A DNA stretch of 64,000 nucleotides, taken from assembly GCA_023415825.1 (NCBI GenBank), contig JAEZJF010000013.1, forward strand, positions 248,001-312,000, in the 5' to 3' direction. Below, in pieces: positions 41,300-49,401 of the stretch. The stretch comes from Bacillota bacterium. Lineage in GTDB: Bacteria; Bacillota; Clostridia; DSM-8532. The notes beneath the pieces were generated by a model, which was not told the origin of the DNA, did not search any database, and worked only from the letters and a program-made list of their open reading frames with translations. Numbering within the stretch: position 1 is the stretch's first letter; each line of letters starts with the position of its first letter. Position numbers and translations under genes: made by a program.

Positions 41300-41358
41300 A
41301 GGAACAGCTAAATAATAAAACCCTCTCAAAATTGGGAATTTATTATTTGGCTGTTCCT
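41300..41358. repeat. Long hairpin with 20-bp arms after ytfJ
   Basis: The arms 41300-41319 and 41339-41358 (AGGAACAGCTAAATAATAAA against its complement) pair over 20 bp with a single G-T contact; the 19-base centre has an inner CCC/GGG pair. No T run follows on either strand, so it is not a standard terminator. Terminal inverted repeats of this kind are also seen in very small non-autonomous elements. Confidence 0.55.
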
Positions 41359-41375
41359 TAAAAAAGTGACTAAAG

Positions 41376-41412
41376 AAAAGGGGCCGCATCGAACTACGAT
41401 ACAGCCCCTTTT
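41376..41412. terminator. Bidirectional terminator between ytfJ and the SASP gene
   Basis: AAAAGGGGC (41376-41384) and GCCCCTTTT (41404-41412) pair, with an inner ATCG/CGAT stem. T runs stand on both sides in the respective direction, so it can end both convergent genes. Confidence 0.85.
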
Positions 41413-41429
41413 ATGGTACTAGGTTTTAA

Positions 41430-41642
41430 TTACTTGCTCTGCTTTGTTGCATCAACCTGAGGATACTGATTGCCGGTGTAGGTCTGGAATACCTTCTTAA
41501 CGATGTTACCACCTATTGTTCCAGCTTCACGGGAAGTAAGGTCGCCGTTGTAGCCCTGCTTTAAGTTGATACCCAGCTGGCCAGCGATTTCATACTTCAT
41601 GTTATCAAACTGTGTTCTGCTGTTTGAATTGTTGTTTGCCAT
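41430..41642 (-). CDS. Alpha/beta-type small acid-soluble spore protein
   Basis: SASPs of this type coat and protect spore DNA. The 70-residue product has the family regions KYEIAGQLGINLKQGYNGDLTSREAGTIGG (with the GPR cleavage-type Glu-Ile-Ala) and GNIVKKVFQTYTG. ATG 41642 (minus) follows GGAGGT at about 7 bases; a GTG three codons earlier lies within that site. A sigma-G-like promoter stands upstream. The protease that degrades it, GPR, is encoded at 22540. Confidence 0.95.
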   Translation of the reverse strand: MANNNSNSRTQFDNMKYEIAGQLGINLKQGYNGDLTSREAGTIGGNIVKKVFQTYTGNQYPQVDATKQSK

Positions 41643-41663
41643 TAATCTCACCTCCTCAATGCT

Positions 41664-41692
41664 TATTATGGCTTAACAACACTTCTTTATAA
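41664..41692 (-). promoter_or_regulatory. Predicted sigma-G promoter of the SASP gene
   Basis: On the minus strand TTATA (41692-41688) and CATAATA (41670-41664) lie 17 bp apart; the -10 fits the forespore consensus CATnnTA and the -35 is close to GTATA. SASP genes are sigma-G-dependent in Bacillus. Confidence 0.5.
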
Positions 41693-41815
41693 GTAGAAAG
41701 TTATGGAGACAAAGCTGATTTTTCCCTGTTGTCTGGCTGAGCGTTGAAGAATCGACAATATTTCAGAAAATATGAGAAAATCAAGCAGAATATTTTGCAA
41801 GTTTACATTTTTTTC

Positions 41816-41844
41816 TTGTCACAGTCCATATATTGTGGTATATT
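41816..41844 (+). promoter_or_regulatory. Predicted promoter of the flagellar operon
   Basis: TTGTCA (41816-41821) and TATATT (41839-41844) are 17 bp apart, with TGG directly before the -10 (extended). It lies about 100 bp before flgB and is a sigma-A type; no sigma-D (TAAA/GCCGATAA) site was seen here. Confidence 0.6.
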
Positions 41845-41940
41845 CATATGTAAATACACATAAAATGTGTTCGTTCATGTTGCCCATTTAAACTTATGAT
41901 AAAAGATTGCGTCCTGCAATCGTTAAAAGGAGATGATTCT

Positions 41941-42321
41941 GTGCTATCCAATCTTCTTTTCAGCAAGAAAAATATTGAACAGGCCCTGGATGTTTCATGG
42001 CTTCGAAATGATGTCATTTCGCAAAACATCGCAAATGTAGATACACCTGGATACAAAAGAAAGGTGGTCAAGTTTGAAGAATTGTTGGACAGTGAAATGA
42101 AGACCGGACGGATTTCTCAGGGGACCTCTAGAATTTCCGGAGAGAGCATGCAAATAACAGAAGATCCTAGTAACTCATCCTATAGAAGCGACGGGAATAA
42201 TGTGGACGTCGAGAACGAAATGGCTTTACTTGCAGCCAACAGCATCCGTTATAATACATTAATTCAAAAAATGAACGGAGATTTTCAAAAGCTAAGAAAT
42301 GTCATTAGAGGAGGTCGTTAA
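41941..42321 (+). CDS. flgB: Flagellar basal-body rod protein FlgB
   Basis: FlgB is a proximal rod subunit. The 126-residue product has the rod-family N-terminal motif, RNDVISQNIANVDTPGYKRKVVKFE, and a C-terminal amphipathic helix (ENEMALLAANSIRYNTLIQKM). The GTG at 41941 is preferred to an ATG at 41896 because AAAGGAGAT lies 8 bases upstream. It is the first gene of a block of more than 22 kb; flgC follows after two bases. Confidence 0.95.
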   Translation: MLSNLLFSKKNIEQALDVSWLRNDVISQNIANVDTPGYKRKVVKFEELLDSEMKTGRISQGTSRISGESMQITEDPSNSSYRSDGNNVDVENEMALLAANSIRYNTLIQKMNGDFQKLRNVIRGGR

Positions 42322-42323
42322 TT

Positions 42324-42770
42324 ATGGGACTCTTTAATTCATTTAATATCAGTGCGTCGGCATTGACCGCCCAGCGCCTCCGAATGGACACCATCGCCCA
42401 GAATATTGCTAATGTCAATACCACCAGAACTGCCGAGGGAACGCCCTATCGCAGAAAGACGGTTACGTTTCAGGAAAAAGAGGCCGACATTCCGTTTTCC
42501 CAGTATTTGTCTGAGCAAAGCCGTGGACGCTATTTAGCCGGAGGCGGCGTGAGGGTAACCGGAATTGTTGAGGATCCTACTCCCTTTAAAGAAGTCTATG
42601 AACCGGGGCATCCCGATGCCGATGAAAACGGTATTGTGAGAATGCCCAACGTAGAGGTCGTTACGGAAATGGTGAATATGATATCGGCGACCCGTGCTTA
42701 TGAAGCCAATGTGACGGCCCTAAACGCGTCTAAATCCATGGCTGTTAAAGCACTGGAAATAGGCCGTTAG
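42324..42770 (+). CDS. flgC: Flagellar basal-body rod protein FlgC
   Basis: FlgC is a proximal rod protein of 148 residues. The N-terminal helix FNISASALTAQRLRMDTIAQNIANVNTT and the C-terminal VEMVNMISATRAYEANVTALNASKSMAVKALEI type sequence (core MISATRAYEANV) are family hallmarks. AGGAGG precedes the ATG, two bases after flgB. Assembly needs export through the FlhA/FlhB/FliPQR gate encoded downstream. Confidence 0.96.
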   Translation: MGLFNSFNISASALTAQRLRMDTIAQNIANVNTTRTAEGTPYRRKTVTFQEKEADIPFSQYLSEQSRGRYLAGGGVRVTGIVEDPTPFKEVYEPGHPDADENGIVRMPNVEVVTEMVNMISATRAYEANVTALNASKSMAVKALEIGR

Positions 42771-42815
42771 AATTTATAAAAGAAGTACGAAGGATAAAGA
42801 AAGGGTGATGTAACG

Positions 42816-43115
42816 ATGGCAGTCCAAGGAATAAGCTCTATCCAAAATCTCATAACCTCATCACCGGTTAAACACACCGAAGAAACCAATAAACTGGTTG
42901 ATTTTAAAGAGCTCTTAATGGAGGCCCTTCAAAATGTCAACAGCCTTGAGCAAGAGTCCAGTAAAATAACCGAGGACTTTATTGCAGGAAGAACAGACAA
43001 TATTCATTCGGTATTGATTGCCGGTGAAAAAGCGTCAGTATCCCTTCAGTTTGTTCTTGAAGTGCGCAATAAGGTATTGGAAGCTTATCAGGAAATTATG
43101 AGAATGCAGGTGTAA
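42816..43115 (+). CDS. fliE: Flagellar hook-basal body protein FliE
   Basis: FliE joins the MS ring to the rod and is the first exported rod protein. The 99-residue product has the C-terminal FliE motif HSVLIAGEKASVSLQFVLEVRNKVLEAYQEIMRMQV (core QFVLEVRNK) and a variable N-terminus. AAAGGGTGATG precedes the ATG. Position between flgC and fliF is standard. Confidence 0.95.
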   Translation: MAVQGISSIQNLITSSPVKHTEETNKLVDFKELLMEALQNVNSLEQESSKITEDFIAGRTDNIHSVLIAGEKASVSLQFVLEVRNKVLEAYQEIMRMQV

Positions 43116-43185
43116 AAGCCTTTTAACACTTAAGACAAAAGCGTCAAAAAACTTTAGATAAGCCTTTATCGGGAGGGCTGTGCTT

Positions 43186-44769
43186 ATGCCGGAAGGAATG
43201 ACAAAACTTTTAGACAAGATAAAGAGTTTCTGGGGTGGACTCGAAAAAGGCCAGAAGGTGCGCATCTTTATTATGGCAGGAATCCTGGTTCTGGCCGTCG
43301 CCGTTACGTTGATCTTAACCCTTAAAGTGGATTATGTTCCTCTTTTTGACACTCAAGAAGAAGTGAACCTCCAGCCTGTGGTAAACTATCTCACCGAAAA
43401 TAATATCAAGTATAAGAAGGGTGAGAACCAAATCTTTGTTGATAGCAGAAAAAAGAAGGATATTGAGTTTGATCTTACCACTCAGGGTGTTGTTTCTCCT
43501 GAGATCACTTTTGCCGACACATGGAGCAAATTATCCCTTACAGCGACAGAGGGGGACAAGGTAAATCTTTGGAAGCATTATCTAACAAATGATCTTGTCT
43601 ATAAGCTAAAAAAGTTTGAAAACGTTGAGAACGCAACGGTTCAATATTCAAAACCTGAAAAAACCTACTGGGTCAGACCCAATGCGGAAGAGGCCAAAGA
43701 GGGCAGTGCTTATGTCATGCTCAAAACCAAAAAGGCTCTGACTCCTGAACAGGTGGGGGCAGCGGCCAAGGTCGTGGCTTCATCTCTTGGCATTCCTTCT
43801 GAGAAAATTACCATTGTTGACCAAAATCTAAATCCGCTGATGAGGGATGAGGAGCAGTCAGATCTTGTAAGAGCTAATACTCAGGATGAAATGCGCCGTC
43901 AAAGACAGTCGGAATTAGAAAATAAAGTTTATGATTTCTTTAAAATCGGTATTGCCCAGAGCGATTTCTTCGACACCATCAGTGTGTCGGCAAACGCTGT
44001 TTTGGATTTTGATACTCTAAAGAGCGCCTCCACAAAATATGAAGCACCAGATGAAGATGGCGTGGGATTTATCAAAAATAAGGAAACTTTAGAGGAGAAG
44101 CTTGTCAATGGTAATGCCGGAGACGTACCGGGTACGGACAACAATCCTCAGGGTACTACAACCTATCAGATGGGTGAGAACGGGAATTCTCAGTATGACA
44201 AAAATCATGTCATTGAGGACCGTCTCTTTAATGAAACCAACGAACAAGCTGAAAAGGCTGTAGGGAAACTGATAAACGACCAAACCACCATGTCCGTTTC
44301 CCTTTGGTATGGTAACAGGATACAAGTATCTGACGGCCTTACCCCCGAATACCTGGAACAAGTCAGACAATCTGTCTACGCGGCTACCGGAGTTCCTGTC
44401 CAGAATATCAGCGTCAGTGTGCAAAAGCTTGCCGCTGAGGCACCGGCTGAGGTTACGATCATGGATACCGTAGGCCAGCTCTTTGACCGCTTTGGTTTCT
44501 ACGCTTTGATGCTGCTTCTCTTAATTGTTATGGTCATTACTGCCCTGCCAAAGAAAAAGGAGAATCCGGAAGCGCTTCAGACGGCTGCTTTGGAGGCCGC
44601 TGCGGCAGGTGGTGTGGGTGCCTTCGGCATGGAGCCGGGGGAAGAGATCAGAGATATCAATATTCAAGAGCAATCAGAGCTTAAGAAACAGATTGAGAAA
44701 TTCGTTCAGCAAAATCCTGATTCGGTTGCCCAGCTTTTGAGAAACTGGATAGCCGAGGATTGGGAGTAA
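43186..44769 (+). CDS. fliF: Flagellar MS-ring protein FliF
   Basis: FliF forms the MS ring in the inner membrane. Membrane helices lie near residues 25-45 (IFIMAGILVLAVAVTLILTL) and about 430-452 (FYALMLLLLIVMVITALP). Between them are the ring-building motifs (PVVNYLTENNIKYKKGE, VQYSKPEKTYWVRPN). The C-terminal tail binds FliG. ATG 43186 follows GGGAGGG at 8 bases; a GTG two codons earlier and an ATG four codons later are possible. Length 527 is normal for Firmicutes. Confidence 0.96.
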   Translation: MPEGMTKLLDKIKSFWGGLEKGQKVRIFIMAGILVLAVAVTLILTLKVDYVPLFDTQEEVNLQPVVNYLTENNIKYKKGENQIFVDSRKKKDIEFDLTTQGVVSPEITFADTWSKLSLTATEGDKVNLWKHYLTNDLVYKLKKFENVENATVQYSKPEKTYWVRPNAEEAKEGSAYVMLKTKKALTPEQVGAAAKVVASSLGIPSEKITIVDQNLNPLMRDEEQSDLVRANTQDEMRRQRQSELENKVYDFFKIGIAQSDFFDTISVSANAVLDFDTLKSASTKYEAPDEDGVGFIKNKETLEEKLVNGNAGDVPGTDNNPQGTTTYQMGENGNSQYDKNHVIEDRLFNETNEQAEKAVGKLINDQTTMSVSLWYGNRIQVSDGLTPEYLEQVRQSVYAATGVPVQNISVSVQKLAAEAPAEVTIMDTVGQLFDRFGFYALMLLLLIVMVITALPKKKENPEALQTAALEAAAAGGVGAFGMEPGEEIRDINIQEQSELKKQIEKFVQQNPDSVAQLLRNWIAEDWE

Positions 44770-44805
44770 GTATCTTTTGAATCAGCCTGGAGGTACAAGG
44801 ATTGT

Positions 44806-45828
44806 ATGGCCGTAAAGAATGATCAATTAAGGGAGATGTCAGGCAGAGAAAAAGCGGCAATGCTTTTGATCACCCTTGGGCCCGAGCGTTCAGCGCAGAT
44901 CTTCAAACATCTGAAAGAAGAGGAGATTGAACAGCTCACCCTTGAAATTGCCAACATCAGAACGGTATCCCCCAGCGAGAGAGATAGGGTTCTAAGTGAA
45001 TTCTATCAGATTTGTCTAGCCCAGCAGTATATCACTGAGGGTGGTATCGGCTATGCCAAGGATATTCTGGAGAAAGCCATGGGAACGGAAAAAACCATGG
45101 AAATTATCAATAAGCTCACTGTATCCCTACAGGTCAGGCCTTTTGACTTTGTCAGAAAAGCGGATCCTTCACAGGTGCTTAACTTTATCCAGAGCGAGCA
45201 TCCCCAGACCATCGCACTTATTTTATCCTACTTAAAGCCCCATCAATCCGCGGCTGTCCTGTCGGCCCTTCCCCAGGACAAGCAAGCCGATGTGGCCAAA
45301 CGGATTGCAACCATGGACAGAACTTCTCCTGAAATCATTAAAGAAGTTGAGAGGATTCTGGAAAAGAAGCTGTCCGCTCTTGTAACCGAAGACTTTACGG
45401 CGGTAGGCGGAATACAGGCTATTGTTGATGTCTTGAACTCCGTGGACAGAGGAACGGAAAAATTCATTATGGATACCCTTGAAATTGAAGATACCGACCT
45501 GGCTGAGGAAATTCGCAAAAGAATGTTTGTGTTCGAAGATATTTTGCAGCTTGATAACCGCGCCATTCAGCGGTTCCTGCGTGAAGTCGACAACGGCCAG
45601 TTGGCGTTGGCTTTGAAGGGTGCCACCGAAGAGGTTCAGGGTGTCATCTACAATAATATGTCCAAGCGTCTTTCAGATATGATCAAGGAAGATTTAGACT
45701 ATATGGGCCCTGTCCGTCTCAAGGATGTGGAGGAAGCCCAGCAGAAGATCGTCAATGTTATCAGAAAGCTGGAGGATGCCGGAGAAATCATAATTTCTCG
45801 TGGTGGAGGCGACGAAATCATTGTATAG
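44806..45828 (+). CDS. fliG: Flagellar motor switch protein FliG
   Basis: FliG couples the stator to rotor rotation. The 340-residue protein has N, middle and C domains: GREKAAMLLITLGPERSAQIFKHL at the start, the EHPQTIALILSYLKPHQSAAVL middle motif, and the C-terminal torque helix with FEDILQLDNRAIQRFLREVD, where charged residues face MotA. All are intact. GGAGG lies upstream of ATG 44806. The fliH start is inside its last codons. Confidence 0.97.
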   Translation: MAVKNDQLREMSGREKAAMLLITLGPERSAQIFKHLKEEEIEQLTLEIANIRTVSPSERDRVLSEFYQICLAQQYITEGGIGYAKDILEKAMGTEKTMEIINKLTVSLQVRPFDFVRKADPSQVLNFIQSEHPQTIALILSYLKPHQSAAVLSALPQDKQADVAKRIATMDRTSPEIIKEVERILEKKLSALVTEDFTAVGGIQAIVDVLNSVDRGTEKFIMDTLEIEDTDLAEEIRKRMFVFEDILQLDNRAIQRFLREVDNGQLALALKGATEEVQGVIYNNMSKRLSDMIKEDLDYMGPVRLKDVEEAQQKIVNVIRKLEDAGEIIISRGGGDEIIV

Positions 45829-46609
45829 CAACTCCTATGGTTATGGCGTATATAAGCGCAGTCAGGTGAATATTGGGAATCCCTATCAAGTCAAGGTCCC
45901 CACTCCTTTGTACACACATCGCGAGGAGGACTTGGAGGACTCTGCTCTGGAAGACGATCTTTTTGATCAGGTTGACCCGGCAGATCAGGAGCTTTTAATC
46001 AGCCAGGATATTGTTCATAAGGCAAAGGAAGAAGCTGTCTTCATACGCCATGAAGCGAGATGCGAAGCTGAAAGGATTATGGCCGAGGCCAGAGAAACAG
46101 TACAACGTGAGGCTGAGGAGCTTCTTCAAAAGACCAGGGAGGAAGGCTACCACCAAGGTGAAATTCTTGCCCAGCAGAACTATAATGAGCTTATTGAAGA
46201 AGCTCAGGAGTTCAAGGATCGATGTAAAAGCGAGTATGAAGAAACCCTTGCTTCTCTCGAGCAAAATATGGTGGATATGGTGCTCAATATTGCGGCAAAG
46301 GTGGTCGGTAATGAAATCCGCAATAATCGGGAAGCTATTTTTGGAATAGTGAGAGAAGCAATTGGTACCTGCTCCAATCACGGGCATATTATTTTAAGAG
46401 TATCCCCTGAGGATTATGAAGTACTTATAGAGAATGAGGAAAAGCTTCGGTCTATGATAAAGGGCCTTGATGAGTTGGAAATCAAAAAGGATGGCACTCT
46501 TGCAAGTGGCTCCTGTATCATAGACACAGGATTCGGGTCGGTGGACGGAAGCAGCGATACCCGGCTGGATCTTATCAGGCAGGCCTTTTTTGAGATATTA
46601 GGCTCTTAA
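45821..46609 (+). CDS. fliH: Flagellar assembly protein FliH
   Basis: FliH regulates the export ATPase FliI and docks it at the switch. The 262-residue protein has a long acidic, helical, coiled-coil N-terminal half (AKEEAVFIRHEARCEAERIMAEARETVQREAEELLQ as one heptad-rich run, residues about 65-100) and the C-terminal VATPase-E-like domain ending GSVDGSSDTRLDLIRQAFFEIL. The start is uncertain: TTG 45821 after GGAGG (about 11 bases) gives an N-terminus like other FliH proteins; GTG 45800 has no near site. It overlaps the end of fliG by 8 bp. Confidence 0.88.
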   Translation: MYSNSYGYGVYKRSQVNIGNPYQVKVPTPLYTHREEDLEDSALEDDLFDQVDPADQELLISQDIVHKAKEEAVFIRHEARCEAERIMAEARETVQREAEELLQKTREEGYHQGEILAQQNYNELIEEAQEFKDRCKSEYEETLASLEQNMVDMVLNIAAKVVGNEIRNNREAIFGIVREAIGTCSNHGHIILRVSPEDYEVLIENEEKLRSMIKGLDELEIKKDGTLASGSCIIDTGFGSVDGSSDTRLDLIRQAFFEILGS

Positions 46610-46688
46610 AACAATAACCTCCCATTTTTGTTTTAAAAGCCCCTTACAAAATGTAAATTCGATTGATAGGGGAGTCTCGGCTAAGCTT

Positions 46689-48050
46689 ATGAAGAATATT
46701 TCATTTGATAAATATCAAAGGCTGCTGGATACCAAGAGCTTTGTCCGTTATTCGGGCAAGGTGACCAAGGTTGTCGGCCTTACCATTGAATCAGAGGGCC
46801 CCGAAACACATATCGGGGCCTTGTGTCATATCTACGGGGCGAAGCATGTTGGTGCGATGTCGGAGTCTCGCACTTCAATTGTATCCCGCCAGGAGAAGCC
46901 GGTTCTAGCCGAGGTTGTAGGCTTTAGAGAAAAGCATGTTCTTTTGATGCCTATTGGAGATATGACCGGAATAGGGCCCGGAAACCTTGTTGTGGCAGCC
47001 GACAGGGACCTGGAGGTAGGTGTGGGGCAGAGCCTTCTGGGCCGCGTTTTAGATGGCTTGGGCTGTCCCATGGATGATAAGGGCCCTGTGGAAATAGAAA
47101 CCTATTATCCTGTCAGCAATATGCCGCCAAATCCCATGACCCGTCCCAGAATTCAACAGATTCTCCCACTGGGAGTCAAGTGCATAGACGGCCTCCTCAC
47201 AATTGGCAAAGGGCAGCGTATGGGTATCTTTGCAGGAAGCGGTGTGGGTAAGAGCACCCTTTTAGGTATGATTGCTCGAAATACCAAGGCTGATATTAAT
47301 GTTATTGCTTTAATCGGCGAACGTGGCCGTGAGGTTCGGGATTTTCTGGAACGAGATCTGGGTGAAGAAGGCCTGAAACGGTCTGTGGTGGTTATCGCAA
47401 CCTCTGATCAGCCTGCGCTGATCCGCTTAAAGGGGGCTTTGGTCGCCACCGCAATTGCAGAGTATTTCAGAGACTGCGGCAAGGATGTCCTCCTCCTCAT
47501 GGATTCGTTGACACGTTTTTCCATGGCTCAAAGGGAAATTGGCCTGGCTGTGGGCGAGCCTCCTGTTACCAGGGGTTACACGCCTTCGGTTTATGCCATC
47601 ATGCCCAAGCTTCTGGAACGCTCCGGAACCTCTGATAAAGGCTCCATAACTGGTCTGTACTCGGTGCTGGTCGATGGAGACGATATGAATGAACCCATCA
47701 CCGATACCGCCCGCGGTATATTGGACGGGCATATTGCGCTTTCCAGAAAGCTGGCCCACCGTAATCATTATCCCGCCATAGATGTACTGTCTTCCATCAG
47801 TCGTGTCATGAACGATATCGTGGAGGATGAACATAAAGAAGCTGCCAATGAGCTGCGACGAAATCTGGCGATTTACGGGGATGCGGAGGATCTAATCAAT
47901 GTCGGGGCATATGTAAAAGGAAGCAATCCGTCCATTGACAAATCCATTGCCCTCAATGAGGGTATAAAGGAATTTCTGATCCAGGGGACCTTTGAGCGCT
48001 TTACCTGTAACGATTCCATAGAGCTTTTAAAACAGGCCGTTCAGGGCTAA
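46689..48050 (+). CDS. fliI: Flagellar export ATPase FliI
   Basis: FliI is the F1-beta-like ATPase that energises flagellar type III export. Walker A GSGVGKST stands near residue 184, with IALIGERGREVRDF, Walker B DVLLLMDSLTRF, and the export-ATPase signature VGEPPVTRGYTPSVYAIMPKLLER (core GEPPVTRGYTPSV). The 453-residue length is typical. An 80-bp gap separates it from fliH; AGGGGAGTC precedes the ATG by 9 bases or more. Confidence 0.97.
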   Translation: MKNISFDKYQRLLDTKSFVRYSGKVTKVVGLTIESEGPETHIGALCHIYGAKHVGAMSESRTSIVSRQEKPVLAEVVGFREKHVLLMPIGDMTGIGPGNLVVAADRDLEVGVGQSLLGRVLDGLGCPMDDKGPVEIETYYPVSNMPPNPMTRPRIQQILPLGVKCIDGLLTIGKGQRMGIFAGSGVGKSTLLGMIARNTKADINVIALIGERGREVRDFLERDLGEEGLKRSVVVIATSDQPALIRLKGALVATAIAEYFRDCGKDVLLLMDSLTRFSMAQREIGLAVGEPPVTRGYTPSVYAIMPKLLERSGTSDKGSITGLYSVLVDGDDMNEPITDTARGILDGHIALSRKLAHRNHYPAIDVLSSISRVMNDIVEDEHKEAANELRRNLAIYGDAEDLINVGAYVKGSNPSIDKSIALNEGIKEFLIQGTFERFTCNDSIELLKQAVQG

Positions 48051-48057
48051 GAAATGT

Positions 48058-48546
48058 ATGCAAAGCCATCAAAAAAGGGAGGGCTCAATTATACCAGCCT
48101 TTAGTTTTCGTTTACAAACATTTTTAAATTTAAAAGAGCAGCTTGAGAAAAGTACCAAAAATGAATTGGGAATTGCTGTTATGAAGCTAGAGGAGGAAAA
48201 GGCGAAGCTTACTGTCATTGACGAGGGTATCGCACATTGTCTCCATGATTATAAGCGTGCCTGCAGTGGTATCATTCAGCCTGATAAGATCAAGGAGCTC
48301 AAAATTTATCTGGAGTATCTTCAGAAGGAAAGGGAATGGCAGGAGGCAAACGTTAAGAGGCAACAGCAATATGTCGATAAAATTAGAGAAAAGCTCGTCG
48401 AAATCATGAAGGAAAGAAAAGTATTGGAGAAGCTCAAGGAAAAGGAATTCCAGGAATTTTTGAAGCAGGAAGAATTAAAGGAGCAGCTGCGTGTGGACGA
48501 GCTCGTAAGCTACAAAGAAGCCTCTAAAATGGATAGAACCGGCTAA
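48058..48546 (+). CDS. fliJ: Flagellar export chaperone/coiled-coil protein FliJ
   Basis: FliJ is the stalk-like coiled-coil protein of the export ATPase. The family N-terminus FSFRLQTFLNLKEQLEKSTKNE is clear and the rest is one long coiled coil rich in Lys, Glu and Gln. The listed start ATG 48058 has at best a weak CAGGG site and adds about ten residues not seen in FliJ proteins. The strongest site, GGGAGGG (48077-48083), instead faces in-frame ATT (48088) and ATA (48091), the latter at a 7-base spacing and giving a typical FliJ start if used. True start is therefore unsettled. Confidence 0.85.
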   Translation: MQSHQKREGSIIPAFSFRLQTFLNLKEQLEKSTKNELGIAVMKLEEEKAKLTVIDEGIAHCLHDYKRACSGIIQPDKIKELKIYLEYLQKEREWQEANVKRQQQYVDKIREKLVEIMKERKVLEKLKEKEFQEFLKQEELKEQLRVDELVSYKEASKMDRTG

Positions 48547-48558
48547 GGGAGATCGTTC

Positions 48559-49365
48559 ATGGCAAAGAAAGATAAAAAATCAGACAAAACCCCAGTACCT
48601 CAGAAAAACGACCGTGTTGGAATGCCAGGCATATTTCATTCAATTCTTGTAGTGCTTTTGGCATTATTGGTTGTGGCAGTGGTTTCGCTAGGGGTTTTTT
48701 ATATTGCCGTCAAAAATAATGTAAATGGACTTGCAGATACAGTAAGGCCGCTGATCAAGGATCATCCCATCCTTAAGGTGGCCTTACCCAAAATATATGA
48801 TCCGGATGATCCCGAATATCTTACGGAGAAAGAGCTATTAGAGAAATATAATGAATATCGTGTGAAGACCAAGGCACTCAACGAAAGCCTCGAGGAAGCC
48901 AATAAGACCATCGAGCAATTAAAAAATGATGCAAAAGCCACATCTGACTCTGCTACCATCCTGGAGCAAAATCAGGCCGTTCTTGATGCCGTAAAGTTGG
49001 AGCAGAGCAGGCTGGAAGAAGAAAAGAAATCTCTTTCAGCATTGATTGCCAAAGGGGATACCAAGAGCTTCAGAGATTACTTTCAGAAGGTGGATAAAGC
49101 AACTGCGGAAGCCGTCTATAGGGAAATTGTCACTGAGGAGAACAAGATGGAGGAAAAAGCGGCGCTGTCCAAGCCTTTTTCAACGATGGAACCGGCCAGT
49201 GCGGCAAAGGTTTTGGAGGAACTCTATCAGAAAGATCAGCAAACCCTTCTGGACATTTTTGAAGGATTTAGGCCCACTGCGGCAGCACTGATACTCGAAG
49301 AAATGAATGCCAAAACAGCCGCAGAAATTACTAAGCTGCTTTCCGACCGTAAACTCGGTCGGTAA
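48559..49365 (+). CDS. MotE/FlbB-like protein with MgtE N-terminal-type domain (YlxF-like)
   Basis: The 268-residue protein has a basic head, one membrane helix (about 27-50, SILVVLLALLVVAVVSLGVFYI), a coiled coil (about 85-165), and a C-terminal MgtE_N-like helical domain with FSTMEPASAAKVLEELYQKDQQTLLDIFEGF and MNAKTAAEITKLLSDRKLG (core MEPASAAKVLEEL). Homologues called YlxF in Bacillus, or MotE/FlbB in other phyla, occupy this place between fliJ and fliK; the latter help with stator or basal-body assembly. The function in Firmicutes is not settled. AGGGAGA precedes the ATG. Confidence 0.85.
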   Translation: MAKKDKKSDKTPVPQKNDRVGMPGIFHSILVVLLALLVVAVVSLGVFYIAVKNNVNGLADTVRPLIKDHPILKVALPKIYDPDDPEYLTEKELLEKYNEYRVKTKALNESLEEANKTIEQLKNDAKATSDSATILEQNQAVLDAVKLEQSRLEEEKKSLSALIAKGDTKSFRDYFQKVDKATAEAVYREIVTEENKMEEKAALSKPFSTMEPASAAKVLEELYQKDQQTLLDIFEGFRPTAAALILEEMNAKTAAEITKLLSDRKLGR

Positions 49366-49401
49366 TGCATAAATTATTTTTTTGAAAGGAGGTGAAAACA
49401 T

